The position numbers were made by a program, and so were the translations under genes. Under the pieces are notes generated by a model. That model was not told where the DNA came from. It made no database searches and saw only the letters and a program-made list of their open reading frames with translations. Positions 1 to 5,526 of a stretch of DNA of 9,515 nt are shown here, in pieces (the first letter of the stretch is position 1; every line of letters starts with the position of its first letter). This stretch comes from CAZWUK01 sp964636685. Its GTDB lineage: Bacteria > Bacillota > Clostridia > Christensenellales > CAG-138. The stretch covers positions 1-9,515 of the forward strand of contig CAZWUK010000080.1 in assembly GCA_964636685.1 (NCBI GenBank), read 5' to 3'.

Positions 1-40
1 GGCTTCGTCCACCTACTGTATCCTCAGCGACAGGACGTAA
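1..40 (+). CDS. possible C-terminal tail of an upstream gene (partial)
   Basis: Frame 2 reads ASSTYCILSDRT and stops at TAA 38-40, 14 bases before a strong plus-strand terminator. The short gap to the terminator suggests that a plus-strand gene ends here. Twelve residues are too few to identify the protein, and the other two plus frames stay open across this stretch, so the reading frame itself is uncertain. Confidence 0.3.
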   Translation, partial: ASSTYCILSDRT

Positions 41-54
41 GCGGGGAATTGAAC

Positions 55-89
55 AACGGCTGCACGCAGGATGCGTGCAGCCGTTTTTT
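55..89 (+). terminator. intrinsic terminator, 13-bp stem
   Basis: A perfect 13-bp inverted repeat (55-67 with 73-85) encloses the 5-base loop AGGAT and runs into six T residues (84-89). It reads as a Rho-independent terminator for a plus-strand gene entering from the left. The thyX stop lies 22 bases away on the opposite strand, so the hairpin could also end that transcript, but its minus-strand tail (TTGTTC) is a poor U-tract. Confidence 0.85.
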
Positions 90-107
90 GCAGAATGCGG
101 ATGTGAT

Positions 108-875
108 TTATGCGTCCGCCGGCGTGCCGCCGTGCGCGCGCAGGAGCTTGAGCGCCTCGTCCTTGCGGATGACATGGCAGGACCGGTTCTGAAAGTCGTT
201 TTCGGGGCAATAGCCGAGCGCCACGCAGGAAGGGCCTGCGTCAATGAACAGATCGGGCGCGGCATCCTTGCAAAGACGGAGCATTTTCCACGCAAGATCG
301 CGGATCTCCGCCTGCGCGTTTTTGCAGCAGCGGATCTTGAACCAGTCGAGCAGCGCGTGGGCGTTCATACCGATCAGCGCCTTAAACTCCGTTGCCTGCG
401 GCTTGAGATAGCGCAGCTCCTCCTCCTTGTAGCCTTGTTCAACGCCACTGTCATACCATTGCTCCATGAGCGTGAGAAGATCCGTGCCCGAGACGGTCAG
501 CGTTCTGCCGTCGGGCAGGGTGCAGTCGGCGGCGTGAGAAAGAATGCCGTTCGGAACGACGACGTCAAAGCTGCGCTTGCCGCCTTTTTCGACGCGGCCG
601 CTCTTGATGAGGTAGCTGGCGAGGCGCTTGCGGACAAGCTGTACCTCCGTTACGCGCGAGTAGCCCTCGACGCCAAACAGAAAGTAATCGAATTCTGTCG
701 CGGCAAGATGCCCCTTCCCGATGATGTTTTGTACAAGCTTTGCGTTATAGGGCGATGCGATGATGTCGTCAAGCCCCCGTTCCGAGCGTGTAAAGCGCGC
801 CGCGACGTCCGTGTAGACCTTTCCGCCGCCGCTGAGCAAAACCACCTTGCCATCTCCGACGTTACCGATATTCAT
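108..875 (-). CDS. thyX: FAD-dependent thymidylate synthase (ThyX), divergent
   Basis: ThyX methylates dUMP to dTMP using methylene-tetrahydrofolate and FAD-borne reducing equivalents. This 255-residue protein shows the family layout: GH at 55-56 followed by TE (60-61), FxFxxxGxSRxxxxQLVR (65-82), the signature region R82-K83-R84 with S92-G93-R94, NAHALLDWFKIR (171-182) and AQAEIR (188-193). The usual RHRx7S motif is here RKRx7S, and the second His of the common GHxxxxEH element is F62, so it belongs to a divergent branch; activity is inferred. Length is normal. The start ATG (875-873) has a GGAGAGGTG ribosome site 8 bases upstream and shares ATGA with the stop of the dCMP deaminase gene, so translation is probably coupled. 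That neighbour makes ThyX's substrate, which supports the call. No thyA is visible in the window. Confidence 0.88.
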   Translation of the reverse strand: MNIGNVGDGKVVLLSGGGKVYTDVAARFTRSERGLDDIIASPYNAKLVQNIIGKGHLAATEFDYFLFGVEGYSRVTEVQLVRKRLASYLIKSGRVEKGGKRSFDVVVPNGILSHAADCTLPDGRTLTVSGTDLLTLMEQWYDSGVEQGYKEEELRYLKPQATEFKALIGMNAHALLDWFKIRCCKNAQAEIRDLAWKMLRLCKDAAPDLFIDAGPSCVALGYCPENDFQNRSCHVIRKDEALKLLRAHGGTPADA

Positions 876-1300
876 GCAAGCGTCACCTCTCCGTTTTGAT
901 TGATTACCTTTGCGATGCCCGCATTCTTTATCATGCGCGTACAGATCAGGCAGGGTACCGGGTCGTCGATCGCCCGGTGCTCCGGGCCCTCAAAACCGGC
1001 AAGATACAGCGTGCCGCCGAGCATTTCGTTGCGGCTTGCGCTGATGATGGCGTTGGCTTCGGCGTGTACCGCCACGCACTTTTCGTACTGCTCCCCGTGC
1101 GGGATGCCATGCCGGTCGCGCCAGCATTCGCCGACGTCGCAGCAGTTTTCGTCGCCTCTGGGCGCACCGTTGTAGCCGGTGGCGATAATCTCATCGTGCT
1201 GGACGATGATGGCGCCGTATTGCCGGCGAAGACAGGTGGAGCGCTGCGCCACCTGCGCTGCAATGCTGAGATAATATTCCTGCTTTGAAATACGTTCCAA
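872..1300 (-). CDS. dCMP deaminase (ComEB-like)
   Basis: The protein converts dCMP to dUMP, the substrate of the ThyX encoded next. It has the cytidine/deoxycytidylate deaminase zinc motif: HAEAN with ligand H79 and proton-shuttling E81, and PCxxC giving ligands C117 and C120 (numbered from the TTG start). The Cys-rich stretch before HAE (C53, C54, C59, C75) matches the extra metal-binding part found in many bacterial dCMP deaminases. I chose TTG at 1300-1298 because it gives the usual N-terminus (MERISKQEYY) and is preceded 7 bases upstream by AAAGGGCGGT. An in-frame ATG at 1321 would add seven residues but has no ribosome site and sits where I place the transcription start. Product 142 residues, normal for the family. 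First gene of a two-gene operon with thyX (ATGA overlap). Confidence 0.92.
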   Translation of the reverse strand: MERISKQEYYLSIAAQVAQRSTCLRRQYGAIIVQHDEIIATGYNGAPRGDENCCDVGECWRDRHGIPHGEQYEKCVAVHAEANAIISASRNEMLGGTLYLAGFEGPEHRAIDDPVPCLICTRMIKNAGIAKVINQNGEVTLA

Positions 1301-1307
1301 GAAAAAG

Positions 1308-1318
1308 CACCGCCCTTT
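1308..1318 (-). promoter_or_regulatory. ribosome binding site deciding the TTG start of dCMP deaminase
   Basis: The minus strand reads AAAGGGCGGTG, 7 bases before TTG 1300-1298. This is the only purine-rich, SD-like sequence near the gene's possible starts and favours the TTG over the ATG at 1321. Confidence 0.55.
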
Positions 1319-1328
1319 CATTGATGAT

Positions 1329-1357
1329 ATTTTCTCATGTCGCGCCCGAAGCGTCAA
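1329..1357 (-). promoter_or_regulatory. candidate promoter of the dCMP deaminase-thyX operon
   Basis: On the minus strand TTGACG (1357-1352) is separated by 17 bases from GAAAAT (1334-1329). The -35 matches consensus at 5 of 6 positions and the -10 at 4 of 6. The predicted start near 1322 would leave a leader of about 20 bases carrying the SD for the TTG start. An alternative -10, TATCAT (1329-1324), is spaced too far (22 bases) from this -35. Confidence 0.5.
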
Positions 1358-1373
1358 GCGAATTCAAACGGGT

Positions 1374-1405
1374 TTTACATAGCGGGAGACAGACCGGGTA
1401 AAAAT
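1374..1405 (+). promoter_or_regulatory. weak candidate promoter of the DUF421 gene
   Basis: TTTACA (1374-1379) lies 19 bases before TAAAAA (1399-1404), with AAAAAT (1400-1405) as an overlapping alternative -10. The predicted start is at or within a base of the ATG at 1412, so this would give a leaderless transcript. Spacing is long and the -10 match is only moderate. Confidence 0.3.
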
Positions 1406-1411
1406 AAGCGT

Positions 1412-2134
1412 ATGGTAACGTTATTTTTAAGAGCGGTTTTTATCTATCTGCTGGTATTCATGGTGCTGCGCCTGACCGGAAAACGGCAGGTGGCGGATTT
1501 GCAGCCGTTTGATCTTCTTATTACACTGCTGATTGCCGATCTTGCGGGCTGTGCCATCACCACTGTGTCGATTCCGTTGGCATACAGCGTGGTTCCGATC
1601 ATCGCGCTGTATCTCGTGCAGCAGGGGATCACCTATCTGTGCCTGAAAAGCGGGCGGCTGCGCCGCGTTGTCTGCGGCAGTCCCGTGATCCTGATCGCGG
1701 ACGGCGTGTTGCAGGAGGAGACCATGCGAAGCTGCAACTATACGGTGATCGATCTGCTGGATCAGCTCAGAGCGAAGGATATTTTCGATCTGGGAAACGT
1801 CGCTTACGGCATTCTGGAAACCAACGGCAGCATGAGCATCCTGCAAAAGGGCGAATATCAAACGCCGACCATGCACGATCTGTCGCTTCCTGCCGATCCC
1901 GCGCGCCTGTCCTATATGCTGGTGCTGGACGGGCGGTATTGCAACGACGCGATGAAGGCAAAAGCGGTGGACGCCGCCTGGGTGGACAACCGTCTGCGGG
2001 GTGTTGGCGTAGCGCGTGTGCAGGAGGTGTTTTTCATGAGCGTGTCGGGCGTGGGCGAGATGCGCATCCAGACAAAGGAAAAAAGCGGTCGTAAAACCTA
2101 TGTGCTGGATCGGGAGGGAAAACGGATTGCTTAA
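1412..2134 (+). CDS. DUF421 (YetF-like) membrane protein
   Basis: A 240-residue protein with three N-terminal membrane segments (about 4-21, 34-51 and 58-78) followed by a soluble C-terminal domain. The segment LRLTGKRQVADLQPFDLL (19-36) is the characteristic DUF421 junction between helices 1 and 2. Family members in Bacillus (YetF, YdfS and the fused 2Duf) are membrane proteins, some of them in spore membranes; the biochemical role is not known to me. I prefer ATG 1412 over the upstream in-frame ATG at 1337, because the extra 25 residues are polar, unlike the family, and would run back across the divergent promoter region. No clear Shine-Dalgarno precedes ATG 1412. The stop overlaps the next gene's start by 8 bases, so the two genes form an operon. 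Confidence 0.85.
   Translation: MVTLFLRAVFIYLLVFMVLRLTGKRQVADLQPFDLLITLLIADLAGCAITTVSIPLAYSVVPIIALYLVQQGITYLCLKSGRLRRVVCGSPVILIADGVLQEETMRSCNYTVIDLLDQLRAKDIFDLGNVAYGILETNGSMSILQKGEYQTPTMHDLSLPADPARLSYMLVLDGRYCNDAMKAKAVDAAWVDNRLRGVGVARVQEVFFMSVSGVGEMRIQTKEKSGRKTYVLDREGKRIA
2112..2118 (+). promoter_or_regulatory. ribosome binding site for the DUF4363 TTG start
   Basis: GGGAGGG lies inside the last codons of the DUF421 gene, 8 bases before TTG 2127. No ATG or GTG in that frame has a comparable site, so it fixes the start of the downstream gene and indicates translational coupling. Confidence 0.7.
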
Positions 2135-2501
2135 TCTGACGAAGCGGTGCATCACGGTGGCTTTGGTCGCAATCCTTGCGCTGCTGCTCCTCCTGCCGGC
2201 GCGGTATCTCGATAAGACCTGCGCGCTGCTGACGGCGCAGACGGAGGAAGCGGTGATACTGGTCTGCGCGGGCGGTGATCCCGCACAAAATTTTGCGGTA
2301 ATGAACGCGGTCATCGACGAAGCCGCGCCCGTTTTTCGCATGTTTTTAGAGCATGGCGACGTGGACGAGGTGGTAAGGCTGATTCGCGCGGCGTCGCCCC
2401 TCAAGGAGAAGGAGACGCTGCTTGGCGCGCTGGCTGAGCTGCAATGCGCTCTGTCGCATCTTGCCAGTATTGAAAAATTCGATTATCACGCGCTGTTCTA
2501 A
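2127..2501 (+). CDS. DUF4363 family protein
   Basis: A small 124-residue protein with one N-terminal membrane helix (about 8-24) after a short basic head (K6, R7), then a helical domain predicted outside the membrane. The pattern of an early Glu pair (E40-E41), a hydrophobic helix with FRMFLEHGDVDEVV (70-83), and a C-terminal helix LxxLxxIxxF ending near the terminus matches DUF4363, a family of unknown function that I recall as commonly encoded beside DUF421 genes in Clostridia. Start is TTG 2127, overlapping the DUF421 stop and preceded by GGGAGGG; the frame's only ATG further upstream (2100) lacks such a site. It is the last gene of the pair and is followed within 10 bases by a hairpin shared with the convergent MATE gene. 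Confidence 0.7.
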   Translation: MLNLTKRCITVALVAILALLLLLPARYLDKTCALLTAQTEEAVILVCAGGDPAQNFAVMNAVIDEAAPVFRMFLEHGDVDEVVRLIRAASPLKEKETLLGALAELQCALSHLASIEKFDYHALF

Positions 2502-2506
2502 ACAGC

Positions 2507-2539
2507 AAAACAGCATCCGGCGTATTATTCCGGATGCTG
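2507..2539 (-). terminator. hairpin terminator between convergent genes
   Basis: A perfect 10-bp stem, CAGCATCCGG (2511-2520) with CCGGATGCTG (2530-2539), encloses a 9-base loop. On the minus strand it is followed by TTTTGCTGTTT, a fair U-rich tail, so it suits the end of the MATE transcript best. On the plus strand the tail is CTGCCGTTTG and termination of the DUF421-DUF4363 transcript there would be weaker, although the position fits both. Confidence 0.75.
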
Positions 2540-2559
2540 CTGCCGTTTGCTAATGCCGA

Positions 2560-3981
2560 TTATGCGGGTTGTACAACGGGATCGAGCGGCGCCAGAAAGG
2601 CTTCCGCGGCGAGCTGATTTTGGAACAGCTTTTTGAGATAGAACAGGCTCAGAAGCAATCCGACAATTTCCGCGATGGGGAACGCCCACCAGATCGCGTT
2701 CACGTCGGTGGCGAGCTTCGAGATGAGAAACGCTGCGGGAATCAGCGCCACCAGCTGGCGGACGACGGATAGCATCATGCTGTAAAAGCCCTGCCCGACT
2801 GCCTGAAACAACACCGAGTTGCTGATGGTAAACGCCGCGAGCGGGAAGGTCATGCTCAGAATGTGCAGCGCGGAAACGCCGATGCGCATCAATTCGCTGC
2901 CGGGCGTGGCGTCAAAGAGCGCCATAATGCGATCTGGAATGATCCAAAACACCGCCGTGCCGATCAGCATGAACAGAAGCGCGACGCCGACGGTCAGGCG
3001 ATAGGTTTTCATCAGACGGTCGCGGCTGCGCGCGCCGAAATTATAGGCGAGAATGCTCATGGCGGCGCCGGTCAGACCGAACAGCGGCATGAACACCACG
3101 GACTGCACCTTGAAGTATACGCCAAAGACCGCAACAGCGGTGGCTGTGAAGCCGATGAGGAGCGCGTTCATGGCGAGGTTCATGACCGTACCGATGGATT
3201 GCAGCACGATGGAGGGAAGACCGACCTGGTAGATTCCCCGCACGACCGATTTTTCAAGCCGGAAATGGCGGGGCGAGATTTTGATTTCATGCTTTCCCAG
3301 AAACACCAGCAAAAGAGCGACCAGCATAGAGACCCACTGCCCGATCACCGTCGCATAGGCGGCGCCTGCGATACCGTAGGCGGGGCAGCCCCAAAGACCG
3401 AATATCATGATCGGATCGAGGATGATGTTCACGACCGCGCCGACGAGCTGCATGAGCATGGAATTGACGGTTTTGCCCTGCGCCTGCATGATGCGCTCGC
3501 AGCCGATGGAAACGAATACGCCGATGCAAAAAAGCGAACAGATGGAAAGATACGAGCCGCCCATCTGGCGGAGCGTTTCCGAATCGGAAAACGCCGCAAA
3601 GAACGGACGGACGCCGAATATGCCAAAAAGCGTGAACGCCAGAGAGGACAGCGCCATCAACAGAAGACCAACGCCGGCGCCGTAATTGGCGTCCTCAAAC
3701 TCCCGCGCGCCCAGTTTTCGGGACATATAGGAGTTCATGCCGATTCCGGTTCCGACGGCGACGGAAATCATCAGCATCTGGATTGGAAATGCTAGAGAGA
3801 CGGCGGTGAGCGCGTCTTCGCCGAGCCGGCTGACAAAGATGCTGTCCACGACGTTATAGAGCGCCTGAATGAGCATGGAGAGAATCATCGGCCACGCCAT
3901 GGAGAACAGCAGCCTGCCTTCTTTTTGTGTTCCCATGCGATTGGGAACCTGTTTGTTCTGATTATTATTATTCTGTATCAT
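2560..3981 (-). CDS. MATE family multidrug/cation exporter (MepA-like)
   Basis: A 473-residue inner-membrane protein with about 12 hydrophobic helices in two MatE halves. The first half begins with GRLLFSMAWPMILSMLIQAL (22-41) followed by YNVVDSIFVSRLGEDALTAV, the typical MATE helix-1 signature. MATE proteins export drugs or other cationic compounds using Na+ or H+ gradients; the substrate here cannot be told. Helix content and length are normal and I see no break. The N-terminus carries an Asn run encoded by four AAT codons. The ATG at 3981 has no Shine-Dalgarno; an alternative ATG at 3936 (residue 16) has only a weak AGG and lies in a hairpin. The gene starts 14 bases after the SLOG gene ends, so it can be read from that operon, but a TATAAT in the gap suggests a promoter of its own. 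Confidence 0.93.
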   Translation of the reverse strand: MIQNNNNQNKQVPNRMGTQKEGRLLFSMAWPMILSMLIQALYNVVDSIFVSRLGEDALTAVSLAFPIQMLMISVAVGTGIGMNSYMSRKLGAREFEDANYGAGVGLLLMALSSLAFTLFGIFGVRPFFAAFSDSETLRQMGGSYLSICSLFCIGVFVSIGCERIMQAQGKTVNSMLMQLVGAVVNIILDPIMIFGLWGCPAYGIAGAAYATVIGQWVSMLVALLLVFLGKHEIKISPRHFRLEKSVVRGIYQVGLPSIVLQSIGTVMNLAMNALLIGFTATAVAVFGVYFKVQSVVFMPLFGLTGAAMSILAYNFGARSRDRLMKTYRLTVGVALLFMLIGTAVFWIIPDRIMALFDATPGSELMRIGVSALHILSMTFPLAAFTISNSVLFQAVGQGFYSMMLSVVRQLVALIPAAFLISKLATDVNAIWWAFPIAEIVGLLLSLFYLKKLFQNQLAAEAFLAPLDPVVQPA

Positions 3982-3989
3982 AGGGAGCG

Positions 3990-4018
3990 ATTATATCACG
4001 CAATAAAATGTTGCGCAA
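3990..4018 (-). promoter_or_regulatory. candidate promoter of the MATE gene
   Basis: On the minus strand a perfect TATAAT (3995-3990) sits in the 14-base gap between the SLOG and MATE genes. TTGCGC (4018-4013) lies 17 bases upstream and matches the -35 consensus at 3 of 6 positions. The predicted start, about 3983, would leave only two bases before the ATG at 3981. Confidence 0.5.
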
Positions 4019-4523
4019 GATTCAGAAACGGAATGTCGCGGCGGACGGCATATTGCAGCGTATACCATGTGCCGCCGGTGCGCTTTGCAAGATAGGCGAT
4101 GCAGCAGTCGGCGTGGTCCACAAGATAGCGATTGCGCCGGTGCATCGACGCTGTGACAAGGTCTGTTTCGGAAGCGTAAAACACGCTGTCGGCATGCGCG
4201 AGGATCGATCGATATCGCGTCTGATCGGCAGCCGACCAGCTGTCGGCCTGCGTTTTTGCGGGAAGCGCCAGATGCAGGCGAATATCGGGATGCAGCTGTT
4301 GAAGGGAGAGCACGGCTTCGGCGGCAATGGTATCAAAGCCCCTTGCGCCGCCGGCATAAAAATCGGCAACGCCAGCCGCCGCCGCGTCCTCCACCGTGTG
4401 AAATAAAAGAAGCTTCAGCCCGATCATCTCGGGTGAGGCTTCTTTGCCGCCGCCGGGCAGATCCGCCGGACGGTGCCCGGTGAAGCAGCAGGCGGTCATA
4501 TGCTCAAACATCGTCCGTTCCAT
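3996..4523 (-). CDS. SLOG family protein (DUF1273/YpsA-like)
   Basis: A 175-residue soluble protein with the marks of the YpsA/DUF1273 branch of the SLOG (SMF/DprA-LOG) Rossmann-like superfamily: CCFTGHRP (12-19), GGARGFDTIAAE (58-69), MHRRNRYLVDHAD (127-139) and GGTWYTLQYA (150-159). The glycine-rich parts are expected to bind a nucleotide-like ligand. In Bacillus subtilis YpsA has been linked to cell division, but proteins of this type lack a settled biochemical function. The start is uncertain: ATGs at 4523, 4511 and 4499 are all in frame and none has a clear ribosome site. The first two overlap the end of the PLC-like gene, so translation is probably coupled. The conserved domain begins at CCFTGHRP, so all three starts are compatible with a full domain. 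Confidence 0.85.
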   Translation of the reverse strand: MERTMFEHMTACCFTGHRPADLPGGGKEASPEMIGLKLLLFHTVEDAAAAGVADFYAGGARGFDTIAAEAVLSLQQLHPDIRLHLALPAKTQADSWSAADQTRYRSILAHADSVFYASETDLVTASMHRRNRYLVDHADCCIAYLAKRTGGTWYTLQYAVRRDIPFLNLAQHFIA

Positions 4524-5388
4524 TCATCGTGCGGGAGCCAATCAGCCCCAACAGTTCGCCCGTGTCGTCCGTTAAAACCGCGTGCGCAGCGGCGTTGACG
4601 AGGGACACGGCGTAGTCCACCGCCCGGTCGAAGAGCACGAAATAGGATTCGGTGTGCTGTTCGTTCGGCGACCACGGCGCCGCCCAGGGCGCATGCGCTC
4701 TGTTGAACAGATCCCGATCGTCCGCCGGATCGTAGGTAAGCAAAAAACCGGCGAGTCGGTCGGGCTTTTTTGCGACGCGATCGAGCCACTTTGCAAGCTT
4801 GAGCTTTTTGCCGTTCGGATCGTAGGCCAGCTGCTGCACCGTGGCCCATTTGTTGTAGCTGCGAAAATATACGCCGTTTGTCCGCAGTCCGTAGAGGTCG
4901 GAAAACAGCTGCGCCAGCAGCTCATCCGCGCCGAGCGGCGCGTTTGCGCCGACCTTGTAGAGATTTGCCGGGCTGGACATCGTTTCCTCCAGACCGTAAT
5001 GATCGCGTATGGGAAGATCCATCCGCATTTCAAAACGCGTATGGTCGTTGTCACGGTAGCGCGACTCGATATAGCCGTGGACGGAGTAATCCAGCGCAAA
5101 ATGACACAAGAACCCAAAGGTATAGGCAAGCCGCGCCACGTTCTTTTTGGAGAGCGACAGCAGATTGGAAAACAGCACCGACGCGTTCTCGCAGTGCAGA
5201 CGATTGCCGAGCTCCTTTTGATGCTTTGTAAACAGCGGCGGCGGCAAACGGTCGCCAAAAAAAGGATCGGGCCCGAGCAGACCCAACAGGAAGGCCTCCC
5301 GGTGAGCGGTTATAATGTTCTTTGCGCTCTTCTCAACTTTTTTTTCGGTCAAAAGACCAATGGTCGCATGTGCGTAAATGTAAGGCAT
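4504..5388 (-). CDS. zinc-dependent phospholipase C-like protein
   Basis: A 294-residue protein resembling the zinc-dependent phospholipase C family (Pfam PF00882 type), common in Clostridia but rarely characterised. It begins MPYIYAH, has GPDPFFGDRLPP (39-50), and carries the helical metal motif HFALDYSVH (H96, D100, H104); H7, D41 and H65 are other likely ligands. I see no signal peptide, unlike secreted clostridial alpha-toxin-type enzymes, so it may be cytoplasmic or have another substrate; this is inference. I chose ATG 5388 because MPYIYAH is the usual beginning of such proteins and a TATACT lies 6 bases upstream. ATG 5406 or 5472 would add unconserved residues. No Shine-Dalgarno is visible at any of them. 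First gene of a minus-strand cluster with the SLOG and MATE genes. Confidence 0.8.
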   Translation of the reverse strand: MPYIYAHATIGLLTEKKVEKSAKNIITAHREAFLLGLLGPDPFFGDRLPPPLFTKHQKELGNRLHCENASVLFSNLLSLSKKNVARLAYTFGFLCHFALDYSVHGYIESRYRDNDHTRFEMRMDLPIRDHYGLEETMSSPANLYKVGANAPLGADELLAQLFSDLYGLRTNGVYFRSYNKWATVQQLAYDPNGKKLKLAKWLDRVAKKPDRLAGFLLTYDPADDRDLFNRAHAPWAAPWSPNEQHTESYFVLFDRAVDYAVSLVNAAAHAVLTDDTGELLGLIGSRTMNGTDDV

Positions 5389-5394
5389 ACAGGG

Positions 5395-5423
5395 AGTATA
5401 GCGCATTTTTAGAGGAAAGAAAA
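5395..5423 (-). promoter_or_regulatory. candidate promoter of the PLC-like/SLOG/MATE cluster
   Basis: On the minus strand TATACT (5400-5395) has TTTTCT (5423-5418) 17 bases upstream, a weak -35 with 3 of 6 matches. The predicted start coincides with the A of ATG 5388, implying a leaderless mRNA. An alternative further upstream is TTCACA, 15 bases, TATAAA in the 5443-5480 region, which would give a long leader without a visible ribosome site. Confidence 0.35.
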
Positions 5424-5465
5424 GGCACGTATGCGCAAAATAAATGTGAATCTTTATATTTCCAA

Positions 5466-5501
5466 TACACAATTGTGAACAGGCGTGTTAAAATAGATTA
5501 T
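5466..5501 (+). promoter_or_regulatory. candidate promoter of the amidase-like gene
   Basis: Two overlapping arrangements are possible, both with 17-base spacers: TACACA (5466-5471) with TAAAAT (5489-5494), or TTGTGA (5473-5478) with GATTAT (5496-5501). The first has the better -10, the second shares its -35 with the rnf promoter. Either leaves a leader of about 20-26 bases containing the GAGGTGA ribosome site at 5514-5520. Confidence 0.45.
5468..5477. promoter_or_regulatory. 10-bp palindrome in a divergent promoter region
   Basis: CACAATTGTG is a perfect palindrome between the PLC-like and amidase-like genes. It overlaps either candidate -35 of the rightward promoter (TACACA 5466-5471 or TTGTGA 5473-5478), a position where a dimeric repressor could act on one or both genes. 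The symmetry is observed; an operator role is inference. Confidence 0.3.
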
Positions 5502-5526
5502 CCACTGACCTGTGAGGTGAATAACT

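Noticed and set aside
75..899. Long plus-strand open frame (274 codons) opposite thyX
   Set aside because: It is the antisense shadow of thyX and overlaps it entirely; the translation is Arg/Ala-rich with no recognisable motif, and its ATG lies in the terminator hairpin.
1427..2404. Minus-strand open frame of 325 codons opposite the DUF421 and DUF4363 genes
   Set aside because: Antisense to two recognised genes, His/Arg/Gln-rich translation typical of a reversed GC-rich frame, no family motif.
2863..3795. Plus-strand open frame of 310 codons opposite the MATE gene
   Set aside because: Very rich in His, Asp, Arg and Glu, as expected from reading membrane-protein codons backwards; the MATE frame is certain.
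4582..5412. Plus-strand open frame of 276 codons opposite the PLC-like gene
   Set aside because: Fully antisense to a frame with clear family motifs; no recognisable domain of its own.
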